Shown here: positions 38,467 to 49,515 of the stretch, piece by piece
How the letters are laid out: each line of letters begins with the position of its first letter
Numbering within the stretch: the stretch's first letter is position 1
DNA from: Tachypleus tridentatus
Lineage: Eukaryota; Arthropoda; Merostomata; Xiphosura; Limulidae
Reading direction: 5' to 3'
Length of the DNA: 64,000 nt
Assembly (NCBI RefSeq): GCF_004210375.1
Contig: NC_134829.1
Span: forward strand, 27,234,034 to 27,298,033
Notes under the pieces: generated by a model
Database searches by the model: none
What the model saw: only the letters and a program-made list of their open reading frames with translations
Told to the model about the DNA's origin: nothing
Program-made: the position numbers and the translations under genes

Positions 38467-38725
38467 ACGTCTCAGTGGTACAATTTTCAATCAATTGTTA
38501 TGCGTCAAAAGCTCTTATATTTTGAAAATGCAATTTAATCAATTTTTATACAACAAAAACTTTCATATCTCTGAAGTGCAATTTTTAATGAATTGTTATA
38601 CGACTAAAACTGTTATGTCTCGGAAGTGCAGTTTTTAATTTATTATTATTATATCATGACAATTGTTATATAAATATATATATAGAAAATACAGTTTTCA
38701 GTTTTTCCTTATAACACAACAATTG
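38467..38725 (+). repeat. Diverged tandem repeat of about 58 bp
   Basis: About four units share caattttta-t-aattgttat, a cgacaaaa-like piece, and tc-tatgtctc-gaagtg text. Confidence 0.7.
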
Positions 38726-38744
38726 TCAAATCTCGTAAGCTTCG

Positions 38745-38870
38745 TGCGTGCGTTTGTTTTCTTATAGCAAAGCCACATCAGGCTATCTACTGAGTCCATT
38801 GAGGGGGATCGTACCCCTGATTTTAGCGTTATAAATCCGTAGACTTATCGCTGCACCAGCGGGGGATGAA
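38745..38870 (-). mobile_element. SINE family 2 with short target duplication
   Basis: Reverse-oriented copy: cttatagcaaagccac tail on the left, tRNA-like head with gatcgtacccctgatttta, and end caccagcggggga. Direct repeats aagcttcg flank it at 38737-38744 and 38871-38878. Confidence 0.85.
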
Positions 38871-39028
38871 AAGCTTCGTTTTTTCATTTACTGTTTCACT
38901 CTGAATGTTTTTATATTTTGGAATTGTCTTTTTCGGTATATTTTTATACGTATTTTACTGTACAGTTTGAATGGGAAGTTATGAATTTAAAGACATAAAT
39001 GTGAATGTTATGCTAAACGTATTTCAGA

Positions 39029-39290
39029 GGTCTGGCACGGGTGGGTGATTAGGCGCGCTTGACTCATAATCTGAGGGTCTCGGGGTCGAATCCCTGTCCC
39101 ACTTTATATGCTTCTCCTTTTAGCCGTAGATGCGTTATAATGTGACGGTCGTTCCAATTATTCGCTTATAAAAGAGTAACCTGAGAATTGTTGGTGATTA
39201 CCAGCTGCCTTCCTTCTGGTCTTTTACTGCTAAATTAGGGATGACTAGCGTAGACAGTTCTCTGTAGCTTAGCACGAAATTCTAAACAAT
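39029..39290 (+). mobile_element. SINE family 1, diverged full-length copy
   Basis: Head gtctggcacgggtgggtgat with loop cataatctgagggtc and B-box remnant ggggtcgaatcc. The body has tgctaaattagggatgacta, and the end is gtagcttagcacgaaattct. Confidence 0.85.
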
Positions 39291-39649
39291 TATTAGAATT
39301 ACATATTATGAGGAATTTGTCGTTTCAGAAATTCCTTGTATCTGGTGGACATCGAGTTGAGTGTTTTACTGAAATAGTAACATAGGAAAATTAACCAAAT
39401 CTGTTAGTTCGATTAATGTTTCACTTAGACTAATGACATGGTATTACTAGTCCGTTTTAGGAGAATTTAAGATTAAATGACGTAATAAAAGAGTAAAAAC
39501 TGCCCACTGCTTATGCGCCTGAGGTCGTTTTTTAAACACCTATTAAGTACATATTTATTATAAACTTAGATCCAAATTAAAATTGGAACTTTTTGCAACT
39601 CATATTTTCTTCGTGTTATGTTATAATTTTACAGATATGCAATGCCAAA

Positions 39650-39780
39650 ATCCAAGGGCTTGATACCCTTGAATAGAGAAAGCAAATAGCCCAATGTTGC
39701 TGTGCTGTAAAACAAACTTTAAGGCGAGTTCTAGCGTTGTAAGTCTTCAGATATGCCGCTGTGCAACTTAGGGGAGGCAG
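39650..39780. mobile_element. SINE family 2 fragments, rearranged
   Basis: aaatagcccaatgttgctgt in plus orientation is followed by gttctagcgttgtaagtctt plus cagatatgccgctgtgcaac in minus orientation. This suggests two pieces joined head to head. Confidence 0.5.
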
Positions 39781-40529
39781 TAATAAAATACGTGATCGTA
39801 TTGAAACCGCTATGATAACAAAATAATTGCATTAAGTAAAATAATTTTTTTCTGTAGGTCTATTGTTTGTAAAAAAAATGAAAACGTTAATAAGTACAAC
39901 AAAAGAAAAGAACGTACAATTTTAACCATCTTTTTAATGTAAAATAACAACCTCATTTTACGACAGTAAATTAAGAATAAAGAACATAATATGAATCAAC
40001 TACAAACTAATCTTTGCATAAATACGGTTAACGTTTAGAAGTTATCAAGCTCCCAAGTTTTAGGACTTAGTCGTATAATAACAAAAAAGTCAATATCTTA
40101 AAGATTTTTAATAAACAGGAAAATACAATTTAAACAATAAGCACCACCTAACGGTACATTTCATTTTGAATTAGACATAAATATTAAATAGTTTTACAGG
40201 CACAAAAGCGTATAAACATAATTACAATTCTTGGATGAATATTTTTAGCAGCTAATAACATTTTATTGGCATAAAACTTTGTATTCTTAATGTTTTTCAT
40301 TTGGATTCAATCATGTGATATATTTGTGACTATAAATAACTTAGAAGTATTTGCAGGGAAAGGTCATGTTTAAAACCTATCAAATCTGTAAGTCGTACGC
40401 GTTGTCACGGTGGTCTGCCATAGAAGCCAATGACGTCACAAGAAATCATTTCACTTACTAATGTTATCGATATATTTAAATTGAGTCCTTTGGTGCAGTT
40501 TCCATAAAAAAAAAAAAAAACATTTTTGT

Positions 40530-40850
40530 TTGTTTGTTTGTTGCTATGCGCTAAACTACGTATTAAGCTAGCTGCCTGTGCTTTGTCCATCACGGTCTCG
40601 AAACCCAGTTTTTAGCGTTATAAATCCCCCAGGCAGTATTTCTTAAGAAATCAATTTTTATAACATCAAAAATGAAATGAGGAAATACTGTTTTCCCCAA
40701 GTCTCTTTCAGATAAAAAAAACAGGAAAAATAAAAAAAACCTGCCCTTGGCTCAGTGGTCAGTTTGAGGACTTATAACATTAGAAATTGGTTAAAATACC
40801 CGTTGAGGGCAGATCATTGTTTTGCTTTCTTTTTTAACAGAAAATAAAGG
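40530..40850. mobile_element. Two degenerate SINE family 2 copies
   Basis: A minus copy at about 40530-40635 (gtctcgaaacccagtttttagcg with a gtttgtttg tail). A plus copy lies at about 40740-40850 (cttggctcagtggtcagt, degenerate B box, cgttgagggcagatcattgt). Confidence 0.55.
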
Positions 40851-40970
40851 AAAAAATTAAATGTTTGAGTTAGAAAACAAACTCTTACATTAAACTAAGC
40901 CTGGTAAAATCCAAGTGCTTTTTACAAGTGGATCTGCTTTGAAAAGGTGAAGACAAATTATTATTTTTAT

Positions 40971-41686
40971 TCTACCTTTGACCTTGATAAGACATGTCCA
41001 AGTGTGCACAGCACTATAGTATTATTCTACCTTTGACCTTGATAAGACATGTCCACTTGCACACAGCACTAGAGTATTATTCTACCTTTGACCTTGATAA
41101 GACATGTCCACTTGTACACAGCACTAGGGTATTATTCTACCTTTGACCTTGATAAGACATGTCCAAGTGTGCACAGCACTAGAGTATTATTCTACCTTTG
41201 ACCTTGATAAGACATGTCCACTTGCACACAGCACTAGAGTATTATTCTACCTTTGACCTTGATAAGACATGTCCACTTGTACACAGCACTAGGGTATTAT
41301 TCTACCTTTGACCTTGATAAGACATGTCCACTTGTACACAGCACTAGGGTATTATTCTACCTTTGACCTTGATAAGACATGTCCACTTGTACACAGCACT
41401 AGAGTATTATTCTACCTTTGACCTTGATAAAACATGTTCACTTGTACACAGCACTAGAGTATTATTCTACCTTTGACCTTGATAAGACATGTCCAAGTGT
41501 GCACAGCATTAGAGTATTATTCTACCTTTGACCTTGATAAGACATGTCCATTTGTACACAGCACTAGAGTATTATTCTACCCTTGACTTTGATAAGACAT
41601 GTCCACTTGTACACAGCACTAGAGTATTATTCTACCTTTGACCTTGATAAGACATGTCCACTTGTACACAGTACTAGGGTGTATTG
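40971..41686 (+). repeat. 55-bp minisatellite with higher-order pattern
   Basis: Thirteen copies of a 55-bp unit (attctacctttgaccttgat, aagacatgtccacttgtaca, cagcactagagtatt). The variant order aagtgtgc / cttgcac / cttgtac repeats twice at the start, giving a 165-bp higher-order period. Each unit carries tgaccttga and gataag. Confidence 0.93.
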
Positions 41687-41787
41687 TTTTTGTTTTTAAT
41701 TGTGACGTTTCAACTGTTTTTCTAACACGTTTTAATTATCACGGAAACATATGTAGTACTTTCCACCCATATTTTAATGTTGTTGTT

Positions 41788-42063
41788 GGGCCGGGCATGG
41801 CCAGGTGGGTCAAGACGTTCAACTCGTAACCTGAGGGTCGCGGGTTCGAATCCCCGTCGCACCAAACATGCTCACCCTTTCAATCGTGGGTGCGTTATAA
41901 TGTGACGGTCAATCCCACTATTCTTTAGTAAAATAGTATCCCGAGAATTCACGGTGGGTGGCGATGACTAACTGCCTTTCCTCTAGTCTTACACTGCTAA
42001 ATTAGGGACAGCTAGCAAAGATAGCCCTCGTGTAGCTTTGCGCAAAATTCAAAACAAACAAAT
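41788..42063 (+). mobile_element. SINE family 1, full-length copy
   Basis: Starts ggccgggcatggccaggtgg, with B box ggttcgaatcc and full body (tctagtcttacactgctaaa). The tail is tagctttgcgcaaaattcaa plus aacaaacaaa. Confidence 0.93.
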
Positions 42064-42179
42064 AAAATGTTGTTGTTTTCTGAAAATAATTTGTGATTGT
42101 GGGTGGTACTATTTAGTGTAAATAATATATATATCTTAAATATACATTAAGATTAATTTCTGATTTCGTTGAGCTCTCC

Positions 42180-42275
42180 AACGGGTCGGAGGGCTTATAC
42201 GCTATATTAGGGATTCGATACCCATACTGAACACATCGCACATGGCCCATTGCCCTTAAAAATACAAGCAAACAG
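42180..42275 (+). mobile_element. SINE family 2, degenerate copy
   Basis: ggtcggagggcttatacgct, B-box-like gggattcgataccc, then cacatggcccattgcccttaaaaatacaagcaaac in order. This is a worn family 2 copy. Confidence 0.55.
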
Positions 42276-42430
42276 AACAGCAACGAATTTGAAGAATTAA
42301 TCGTATTTCACAGGAGAACATAAAGTAAAAACTATGCAATCACATTGGACCAATATAAAACTTAACGTGGATTCGTTGAAAAGGAAAATATAAAAACAAT
42401 AACACCGACTGTTCACAGAATGACTACGAA

Positions 42431-42866
42431 AGAATGTAACAACGATGTCGGATTTTCTAATAAAGAGTGTAGGAATGATAACAGATTGTGAAAGGATATG
42501 ACAATGAAGTCGGATGTCTAATAAAGAGTGTAGGAATGATAACAGATTGTGAAAGGATATGACAATGAAGTCGGATGTCTAATAAAGAGTGTAGGAATGA
42601 TAACAGATTGTGAAAGGATATGACAATGAAGTCGGATGTCTAATAAAGAGTGTAGGAATGATAACAGATTGTGAAAGGATATGACAACAAAGTCGGATGT
42701 CTAACGAGTGTTAGAATGTTATAGATTTGTTGGGAAAGGATATAACAACAAAGTCGGATGTCTAACGAGTGTTAGAATGTTATAGATTTGTTGGGAAAGG
42801 ATATAACAACAAAGTCGGATGTCTAACGAGTGTTAGAATGTTATAGATTTGTTGGGAAAGGATATG
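42431..42866 (+). repeat. 61-bp tandem repeat, two sub-blocks
   Basis: About seven units of 61 bp. The first block has gatatgacaatgaagtcgga and tgtctaataaagagtgtagg. The last three units form a second type with gatataacaacaaagtcgga and tgtctaacgagtgttagaat. Confidence 0.92.
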
Positions 42867-42967
42867 AAAGGAAAGGGTACTAGTTATTCACTTTTTCTTC
42901 TCCCTCAACTGCAGAGAAAAACTGGATCTTCGTAATTCAAGTTCGTGGTTGTTCAGCTGAAGAAGTT

Positions 42968-43252
42968 GTTTGTTTGTTCTTTAGAATTTCGCACAAAGAT
43001 ACACGAGCGCTATCTACGCCAGTCGTCCATAATTTAGCAGTGTAAGACTAGAGGGAAGGCAGCTAATCATCACCGCCCACCGCCAACTCTTGGGATACTC
43101 TTTTACCAGTGGGATTGAGTTAGTGGGATTGATGGTCACATTATGACGCCCCCAAGGTTGAAAGGGCGAGCATGTTTGATGGAACAGGGATTCGAACCTT
43201 GACCCTCAGATTACGAGTCGAACGCCTTAACCCACCTGGCCATGCAAGGGCG
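42968..43252 (-). mobile_element. SINE family 1, full-length copy with internal duplication
   Basis: Reverse copy from a gtttgtttgttct tail to acccacctggccatgcaagg, with B-box equivalent ggattcgaacctt. The segment gtgggattgagttagtgggattgatg shows a small internal duplication of the gtgggattga piece. Confidence 0.9.
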
Positions 43253-44088
43253 CTGAAGAGAGAGTGCGGACACAGAAATTTGTCTCCGGAGCTGTCAACA
43301 AGATTTTATTTGATAGTGAAAGACCCAGAACTTGTTACGGTAATCTCGTGTTTTTCCCCTTGTTTTCCCTACTTGATGAATGATTGCTTCTAGTTTGTAT
43401 AGTACATTCAATAATTTTAGTTTGGTTGCTGCTTTTAAATACAGTTTTATCTCTGCAAAAACACAGTTAGTTTCATTGTATTTCTGAATACAATTTACTT
43501 CGTCTTTATATTTAGTTTTAATCAATTAACTTTACTTTGAATTTACCACACATTTGTTCCTTTCCGCTAGATTTCATCAACCTCTATTACAGTGAACATA
43601 TTTCATTAGTCTTATAAAAATATAGTTATATTTTTGTTATACTGCATAAAGCCATACACCTGACCTTTCAACAGGTAGGTCAGCCAGTCCCCTTTATTGT
43701 AAGGCTCATGTACTGGGAGTCGACTAGCAAGTTCTTATATGATTGTAGAGTAGAAACAATCATGGGCGTGAGTTTCTTCCATTTCAACAATGATAATTTC
43801 TATAGTTGGAATAATATATGTTTTTATTCTGGTTGGATGTTTGATCAAAGTAAGAATTGAACATTTCCTCACGCTCTCATATTCTATTTTGAAAACTTTA
43901 GTTTCGAACTAAACTGCACACTCATTGTAATTAGTAACAAAGAATAAGTCACGTAACTTGTGTTTGTACGTACAGGATAACCAAAAATCATGTTATTCTG
44001 TGTCTGTAAACATACAGTATATGCAGGTATCCTATGTGTACCTCTTTATTTTAATATAATATATTTGTAAAACTTTTATCCTGTGTAT
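43253..44088. other. Intergenic, nothing recognised
   Basis: AT-rich sequence between a SINE and the LINE insertion. No exon, RNA or repeat structure I can support. Confidence 0.4.
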
Positions 44089-45669
44089 ATGCACAGTAAA
44101 GCCCAACCCCACACATAGAAATAGACACAGAGACCTTCCAACTATGCCTGATGAAGTGGAACATAGAATGAAGAAGATACATAAAGGCAAAGCAGCTGGT
44201 CCAGACGACATACACATTGAACTTTTATTAGCCCTAAAAGAAGTGGGAATCCAGGAAGTGATAAAACTACTGAACACTATTTATGACACGGGTGAAATAC
44301 CGGAAGACTTTAAAAAATCAGTCTTTATTGCATTGCCGAAAAAGTCCGGAACAACTGACTGTGAACAGCACAGGATAATTAGTCTAATGAGTCATCTTAC
44401 CAAGGTTCTTTTAAGAGTGCTCATGTCTAGAATGAGGAATAAGATAAGACCAGAGATTTCTGATACTCAGTTTGGATTTATAGCCGATAAAGGCACTAGA
44501 AATGCAATTTTCGCTCTAAACATGCTCATGGAAAGATCACTGGAAGTACAAAAGGATTTATATCTATGTTTTATCGATTATTCTAAAGCCTTTGACAAAG
44601 TGAGACATGGTGACCTATTCAACATGTTGTCAGACCTGAACATCGATGCTAAAGATCTAAGAATCCTTAGAAACCTTTACTGGCAGCAAATGGCAACTAT
44701 CAAAATTGAAAATGAATTGAGTGAATATAGACCAATTGAAAGAAGGGTGAGGCAGGGATGTGTATTTTCACCAGATCCTTTTAACTTATACAGCGGAATA
44801 ATCCTACGAAACATCAATGAACATCAGGGAGTCAAAGTAGGCGGATGCAATATCAACAACTTGCGCTATGCTGATGACACAGTCCTTATTGCGGACTCCG
44901 AACGAAATCTACAGACTCTCCTCACAACAACAGTAGACGAGAGGGAAGAAAAAGACTTGCAGTTCAACGCAAAGAAAACAGAGTGCATGGTTATCTCAAA
45001 ACAATCAATTACACCCACATGTAGCATAACCGGCAAGGACGTGAGAATAAAACAAGTCGAAAGCTTTAAATATCTTGGATATACTATAACATCAAGTGCA
45101 AAGAGTGACACAGAAATAAAGAAAAGAATTGCAATGTCCAAGGATACTTTCTATAAAATGAAGTCCATATTCACAAACAGGAACATAACAAATGTCACTA
45201 AAATTAACACCTTGAAATCATATGTATGGTCTGTTCTCTTATATGGCTGTGAGAGCTGGACACTGAACAAAGATACAGAGAAGAGATTAGAAGCTGCTGA
45301 AATGTAGTTCCTTAGAAGGATGCTAAAAATATCATGGACTGAAAGAAAAACAAATGTGGAAGTCATGGAACTGGCAGGATACAAAAGGTCCCTCATGAAA
45401 ACTATAAGAAAGAGACAAATGGAATTTCTAGGACAAATGTGTAGGAAGAATGGGATAGAGAAACAGATGCTATGTGGAAAAATAGAAGGGAAGAAAAGCA
45501 GAGGGTGTCAAAGAACTAAATATATCGACAGCCTCAATAACTATGTCACCAAGAACTCAATGAGCAACGCCGAGTTGATAAAGAGGATTGACAACAGAGA
45601 AGTCTGGCATGCCATGGTCGTCGATGTCTGCCGCAGATTTGACACATGAAGAAGAAGAAATGCACAGTA
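44089..45669 (+). mobile_element. 5'-truncated non-LTR LINE with GAA tail and target duplication
   Basis: The insert (about 44099-45659) is flanked by perfect direct repeats atgcacagta at 44089-44098 and 45660-45669. It ends in a short GAA-repeat tail. The insert starts within the region just before the reverse transcriptase, so the upstream endonuclease is missing, as expected from aborted target-primed reverse transcription. The simple-repeat tail and protein type suggest an RTE-like clade, but the clade is not certain. Confidence 0.9.
44144..45649 (+). pseudogene. LINE reverse transcriptase ORF with one in-frame stop
   Basis: One reading frame broken only by TAG at 45305-45307. The first part (387 codons) carries the reverse transcriptase: GKAAGPDDIH, FIDYSKAFDKV (catalytic Asp), RRVRQGCVFSPDPFNLY and LRYADDTVLIADSE (YADD catalytic motif). 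The thumb region follows (ESFKYLGYTITS, SVLLYGCESWTL). After the stop the frame continues with FLRRMLKISWTERKTNVEVM, then RKRQMEFLGQMCRKNG. Reverse transcriptase copies element RNA at a nicked target. The upstream endonuclease is absent, so this copy cannot move by itself. Confidence 0.92.
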
Positions 45670-46970
45670 GGTGGATTAGAAAGTCCTTAACTCGAGCTCG
45701 TTCTAGCTATCTTTGTCTCCGGTCATCTTCTTGAAGTAACTTCTGAACGTCGATAACAGAGTCCTCTAACGTTGGTAATGGCATGACAATTGTTGTTATA
45801 CCAAATGTCCTGTTTCGACCACAGGTGCATTTGTTCTATCGCAGCCGGCTTGAACAGCTCTGGATTGAGCGAAACGCATCGTTGGAAATGTGTATGACGA
45901 TTATAGTTACTTGTATATTTACTTAATAACTCGGATCCTTAATCAGTAACTTCTGTAACTACTTAATAACTTTTACGTTTACGCAATAGTAATGAAAACT
46001 CAAAATAACATACTTGATTTCACTTCTTGTTTTAATGTACGAAGTAAATTTTATATCTGGAATTAATTTATTCTATGACTCATTTTCAGTCTACACGTAG
46101 ATAACACGCCAATATCCGTTTACATATACATTTTATTTTGATCAGGATATAATTTACATCTATTTGAGTGATCCGGAATAGACTTAACATTAACTTTAAT
46201 TTTATCAATAAAACAAACATTTTACTTTAAATGATTCCTCTTCTCGCTTGTTTGCTGTCGGTAATACCCCCAATACACACACACAAAACTGATTGATTTC
46301 GCTCTACTCCCCTGAAAATGTCAGAGGATTTCCTGATTTTGTATTTGCTGAATCAGATATGATACTTTTGGATAAATACTTTTGTTTCTGGTATAACAAG
46401 TTAACCTTTATGGAGTAGATTATCTTAACGAAGAAACTAAACTACACGTTGTGGTTGTCTAAGATGTTGATATAAAGTAACAATAAAAATACTGGAAATA
46501 TAATGTGGGGCGTCAACGTTTGTCTAATAGTTAACATTTATGTTTAAAGTATTGTTTATAATGCTACGAAATCTTGTTCCGCTGGGAACATTATTAAATT
46601 TTGTGTCGTGTGTTACACGAAACCGTTTTTCCTTGCATATAAAATCTTATTTAAAACAATTTTAAATGCTCGTTACCCCTGTAAAAGTAACTTATTATTG
46701 TTGTGGCTTAGTGAGGTAGGTAAGCTCACTAGAGAGCGCAGTTTGATTATTCTGATCTCTCAGCTTCATTTTGTAAAACTACCACGTGGTTGTAAAAACT
46801 ATATATCTAGTTTCTAAAATATTGTTTTAGCGTTTGTTGTAATTTTACTAGAGAAAATATATTACATCTGACTGCTGTAATATATGATCACGCACGTCTT
46901 GCGAGTACTATTTGTTATACTACTAATTTAAAATTCATATGTTGATTTCAAAATGATTATGAGGTTTATA
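45670..46970. other. Intergenic, nothing recognised
   Basis: No conserved coding segment is recognisable. The minus strand at about 45705-45790 has a short open piece (MPLPTLEDSVIDVQKLLQ) that I cannot place. Confidence 0.35.
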
Positions 46971-47056
46971 TATGTAAAAACAGCTCGTTTGGGTTGAGAA
47001 AATTTTTTACGTAGAGGAGTGAAATTTTGTCAACCCAAACGAGCCGTTTTTACATA
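46971..47056. mobile_element. Foldback MITE of 82 bp, TA-flanked
   Basis: Arms 46974-46997 and 47030-47053 (24 nt each) are inverted copies with one mismatch. The core of the left arm reads gctcgtttgggttga. TA flanks both ends (46971-46972, 47055-47056). A 32-nt loop separates the arms. Size, TA borders and near-perfect arms suggest a young Tc1/mariner-type foldback element. Confidence 0.75.
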
Positions 47057-47491
47057 AATATATTTCTCTACAAGTGGCTTTTCTCGACATCACTGATTGT
47101 GAGGTTTGAAATAGCAACTTGAAAAGAGTATCTTATGGAAATTCTAATTTAAAGAAATATGACGAAAGCTGAGTTTCTGAAACCATGAAATGTGTCATAT
47201 GTTAATGAAGAAGTTGGACTATTCAGCCGCCCTGACTACGAAGGGAGTTACAGACCAAAGGTTTGCTGTATAACTTGCATGTCACAGATATATTTTTACA
47301 TAAAATTTAACAGTTCATTTTTGAACAACACTTTAAAACAGAGAGAGATTCTCGAAGTAAAACACTAGTTTTAGATCTACTATAAATGTTTGTGAAGTAA
47401 TATATATGATAATTATAAACATTTTGTTGTAATATGAAGACTATTTATCTTTCAACAGCTCCTAGGTTTTACACACTTCATTAACAAAATC

Positions 47492-47700
47492 AACATGCCC
47501 GCCCTTTCAACCGTGGGGGCGTTAGAATGTGACAGTCAATCTCACTATTCTTTAATAAAAGAGTAGCCCAAGAGTTGGTGGTGGTTGGTGATGTCTAGCT
47601 GCCTTCCCTCTAGTCCAACATTGCTAAATTATGGACGGCTAGCGCAGATGGCCCTCGTGTAGCTTTGCGCGAAATTCAAAATAAACCAAACCAAACCATT
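47492..47700 (+). mobile_element. SINE family 1, lacking the tRNA head
   Basis: Starts at catgcccgccctttcaaccg, just after where the tRNA-like region would end, and runs to gcgcgaaattcaaaataaac. It is a 5'-truncated retrocopy. Confidence 0.88.
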
Positions 47701-48632
47701 CATGATTCTGCTAACGTTCAATAACAGTATTGCCTAATACGTATCTGTATGATTTTAAGAGCACTATTCAACACTTTCTATCCAACTTCAGTTCTATTGT
47801 TAAATTTGTAAAAATGAAATGTAGTTTCAGTAGTGCCGTGTAAATAATATTGTATAAATAATATTGTATAAAATAAAAAACAAAAACTGACACATAAGTT
47901 TTGTTGAAGCTCAAGCTAAGTTTAGTTAGTATTTCACAACAAAAAACACATTTTAAATACTAACTTTTTGATATTCTATACTTTGTATCAAAATAATAGC
48001 GATTTTACAACAGCTTGTTTTCTATGCACGTGCACGGTAGGATCACGAGGCTGCTACGCGGTCATTGCAGCAGAACACGTGCGCAACAAAATTACTGATA
48101 CATTAAATTTAAAAATATGTACAAAGATACCAGTGATTGGTATAAATTTCTTTCCCGTAATTACTAGTTTCAGTAATGCGAGAAGATCTGTAAACATATG
48201 TTTTTTGCTACGTCAATGAGGCTGACTAATTAGACTGTCTTTGAGCTTTTTCAAATGTTTATCAATCAGTTGCTGTGTCGACCATTCTATACGGTGACAT
48301 ACTTTAAACATACATAGATGGTGTGTTTTTTTCAAACACACTTTAAAAAAATAAGGCGCAAAATAAGTTTCGAACACACATTTTACTCAGTTAGCACCGA
48401 CACTAATATTTAATGTTGCAATAAAATGAATGAGATGATGGCGAGATGGTGTTAATACTTTTGGTTACACGACGATCTTTAAAATCGTGCAGTTAGTAAA
48501 AGGTTAATGTAGTTTAAAAGAAGTTTTCCATATCATTTTTTAAGGAAGTCAATACCCCACCTACGGTAGGACTTTTCGCAACGTGTTGAGAAAATATAGA
48601 AAAAGCAGGATCATCGGATGAAAACCTAATAC
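47701..48632. other. Intergenic, nothing recognised
   Basis: AT-rich. The + frame 47968-48219 (83 codons) has no recognisable domain, and I do not call it a gene. Confidence 0.4.
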
Positions 48633-49515
48633 ATAATGAGGTATTCATCTGTGTGTGATATTAAACATAATGAGGCATTCATTTGTGTGTGATATTAAAC
48701 ATAACAAGACATTCATTTGTGTGTGATATTAAACATAATGAGGCATTCATTTGTGTGTGATATTAAACATAATGAGGCATTCATTTATGTGTGATATTAA
48801 ACATAACAAGACATTCATTTGTGTGTGATATTAAACATAACGAGGCATTCATTTGTGTGTGATATTAAACATAATGAGGCATTCATTTATGTGTGATATT
48901 AAACATAACAAGACATTTATTTCTGTGTGATATTAAACATAACGAGGCATTTATTTATGTGTGATATTAAACATAATGAGGCATTCATTTATGTGTGATA
49001 TTAAACATAACAAGACATTCATTTGTGTGTGATATTAAACATAACGAGGCATTCATTTGTGTGTGATATTAAACATAACGAGGCATTCATTTGTGTGTGA
49101 TATTAAACATAACGAGGCATTCATTTGTGTGTGATATTAAACATAACGAGGCATTCATTTGTGTGTGATATTAAACATAACGAGGCATTCATTTGTGTGT
49201 GATATTAAACATAACGAGGCATTCATTTGTGTGTGATATTAAACATAACGAGGCATTCATTTGTGTGTGATATTAAACATAATGAGGCATTCATTTGTGT
49301 GTGATACTAAACATAATGAGGAATTCATTTGTGTGTGATATTAAACATAACGAGGCATTCATTTGTGTGTGATATTAAACATAACGAGGCATTCATTTTT
49401 GTGTGATATTAAACATAACGAGGCATTCATTTGTGTGTGATATTAAACATAACGAGGCATTCATTTGTGTGTGATATTAAACATAACGAGGAATTCATTT
49501 GTGTGTGATATTAAA
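48633..49515 (+). repeat. 34-bp minisatellite
   Basis: About 26 copies of a 34-bp unit (ataacgaggcattcatttgt, gtgtgatattaaac). Early units alternate aatgagg and aacaaga variants. Later units are almost uniform, consistent with recent local expansion. Confidence 0.94.

Noticed and set aside
45705..45790. Minus-strand open piece MPLPTLEDSVIDVQKLLQ
   Set aside because: Too short, no splice borders of quality and no known family. It is kept only as a note.
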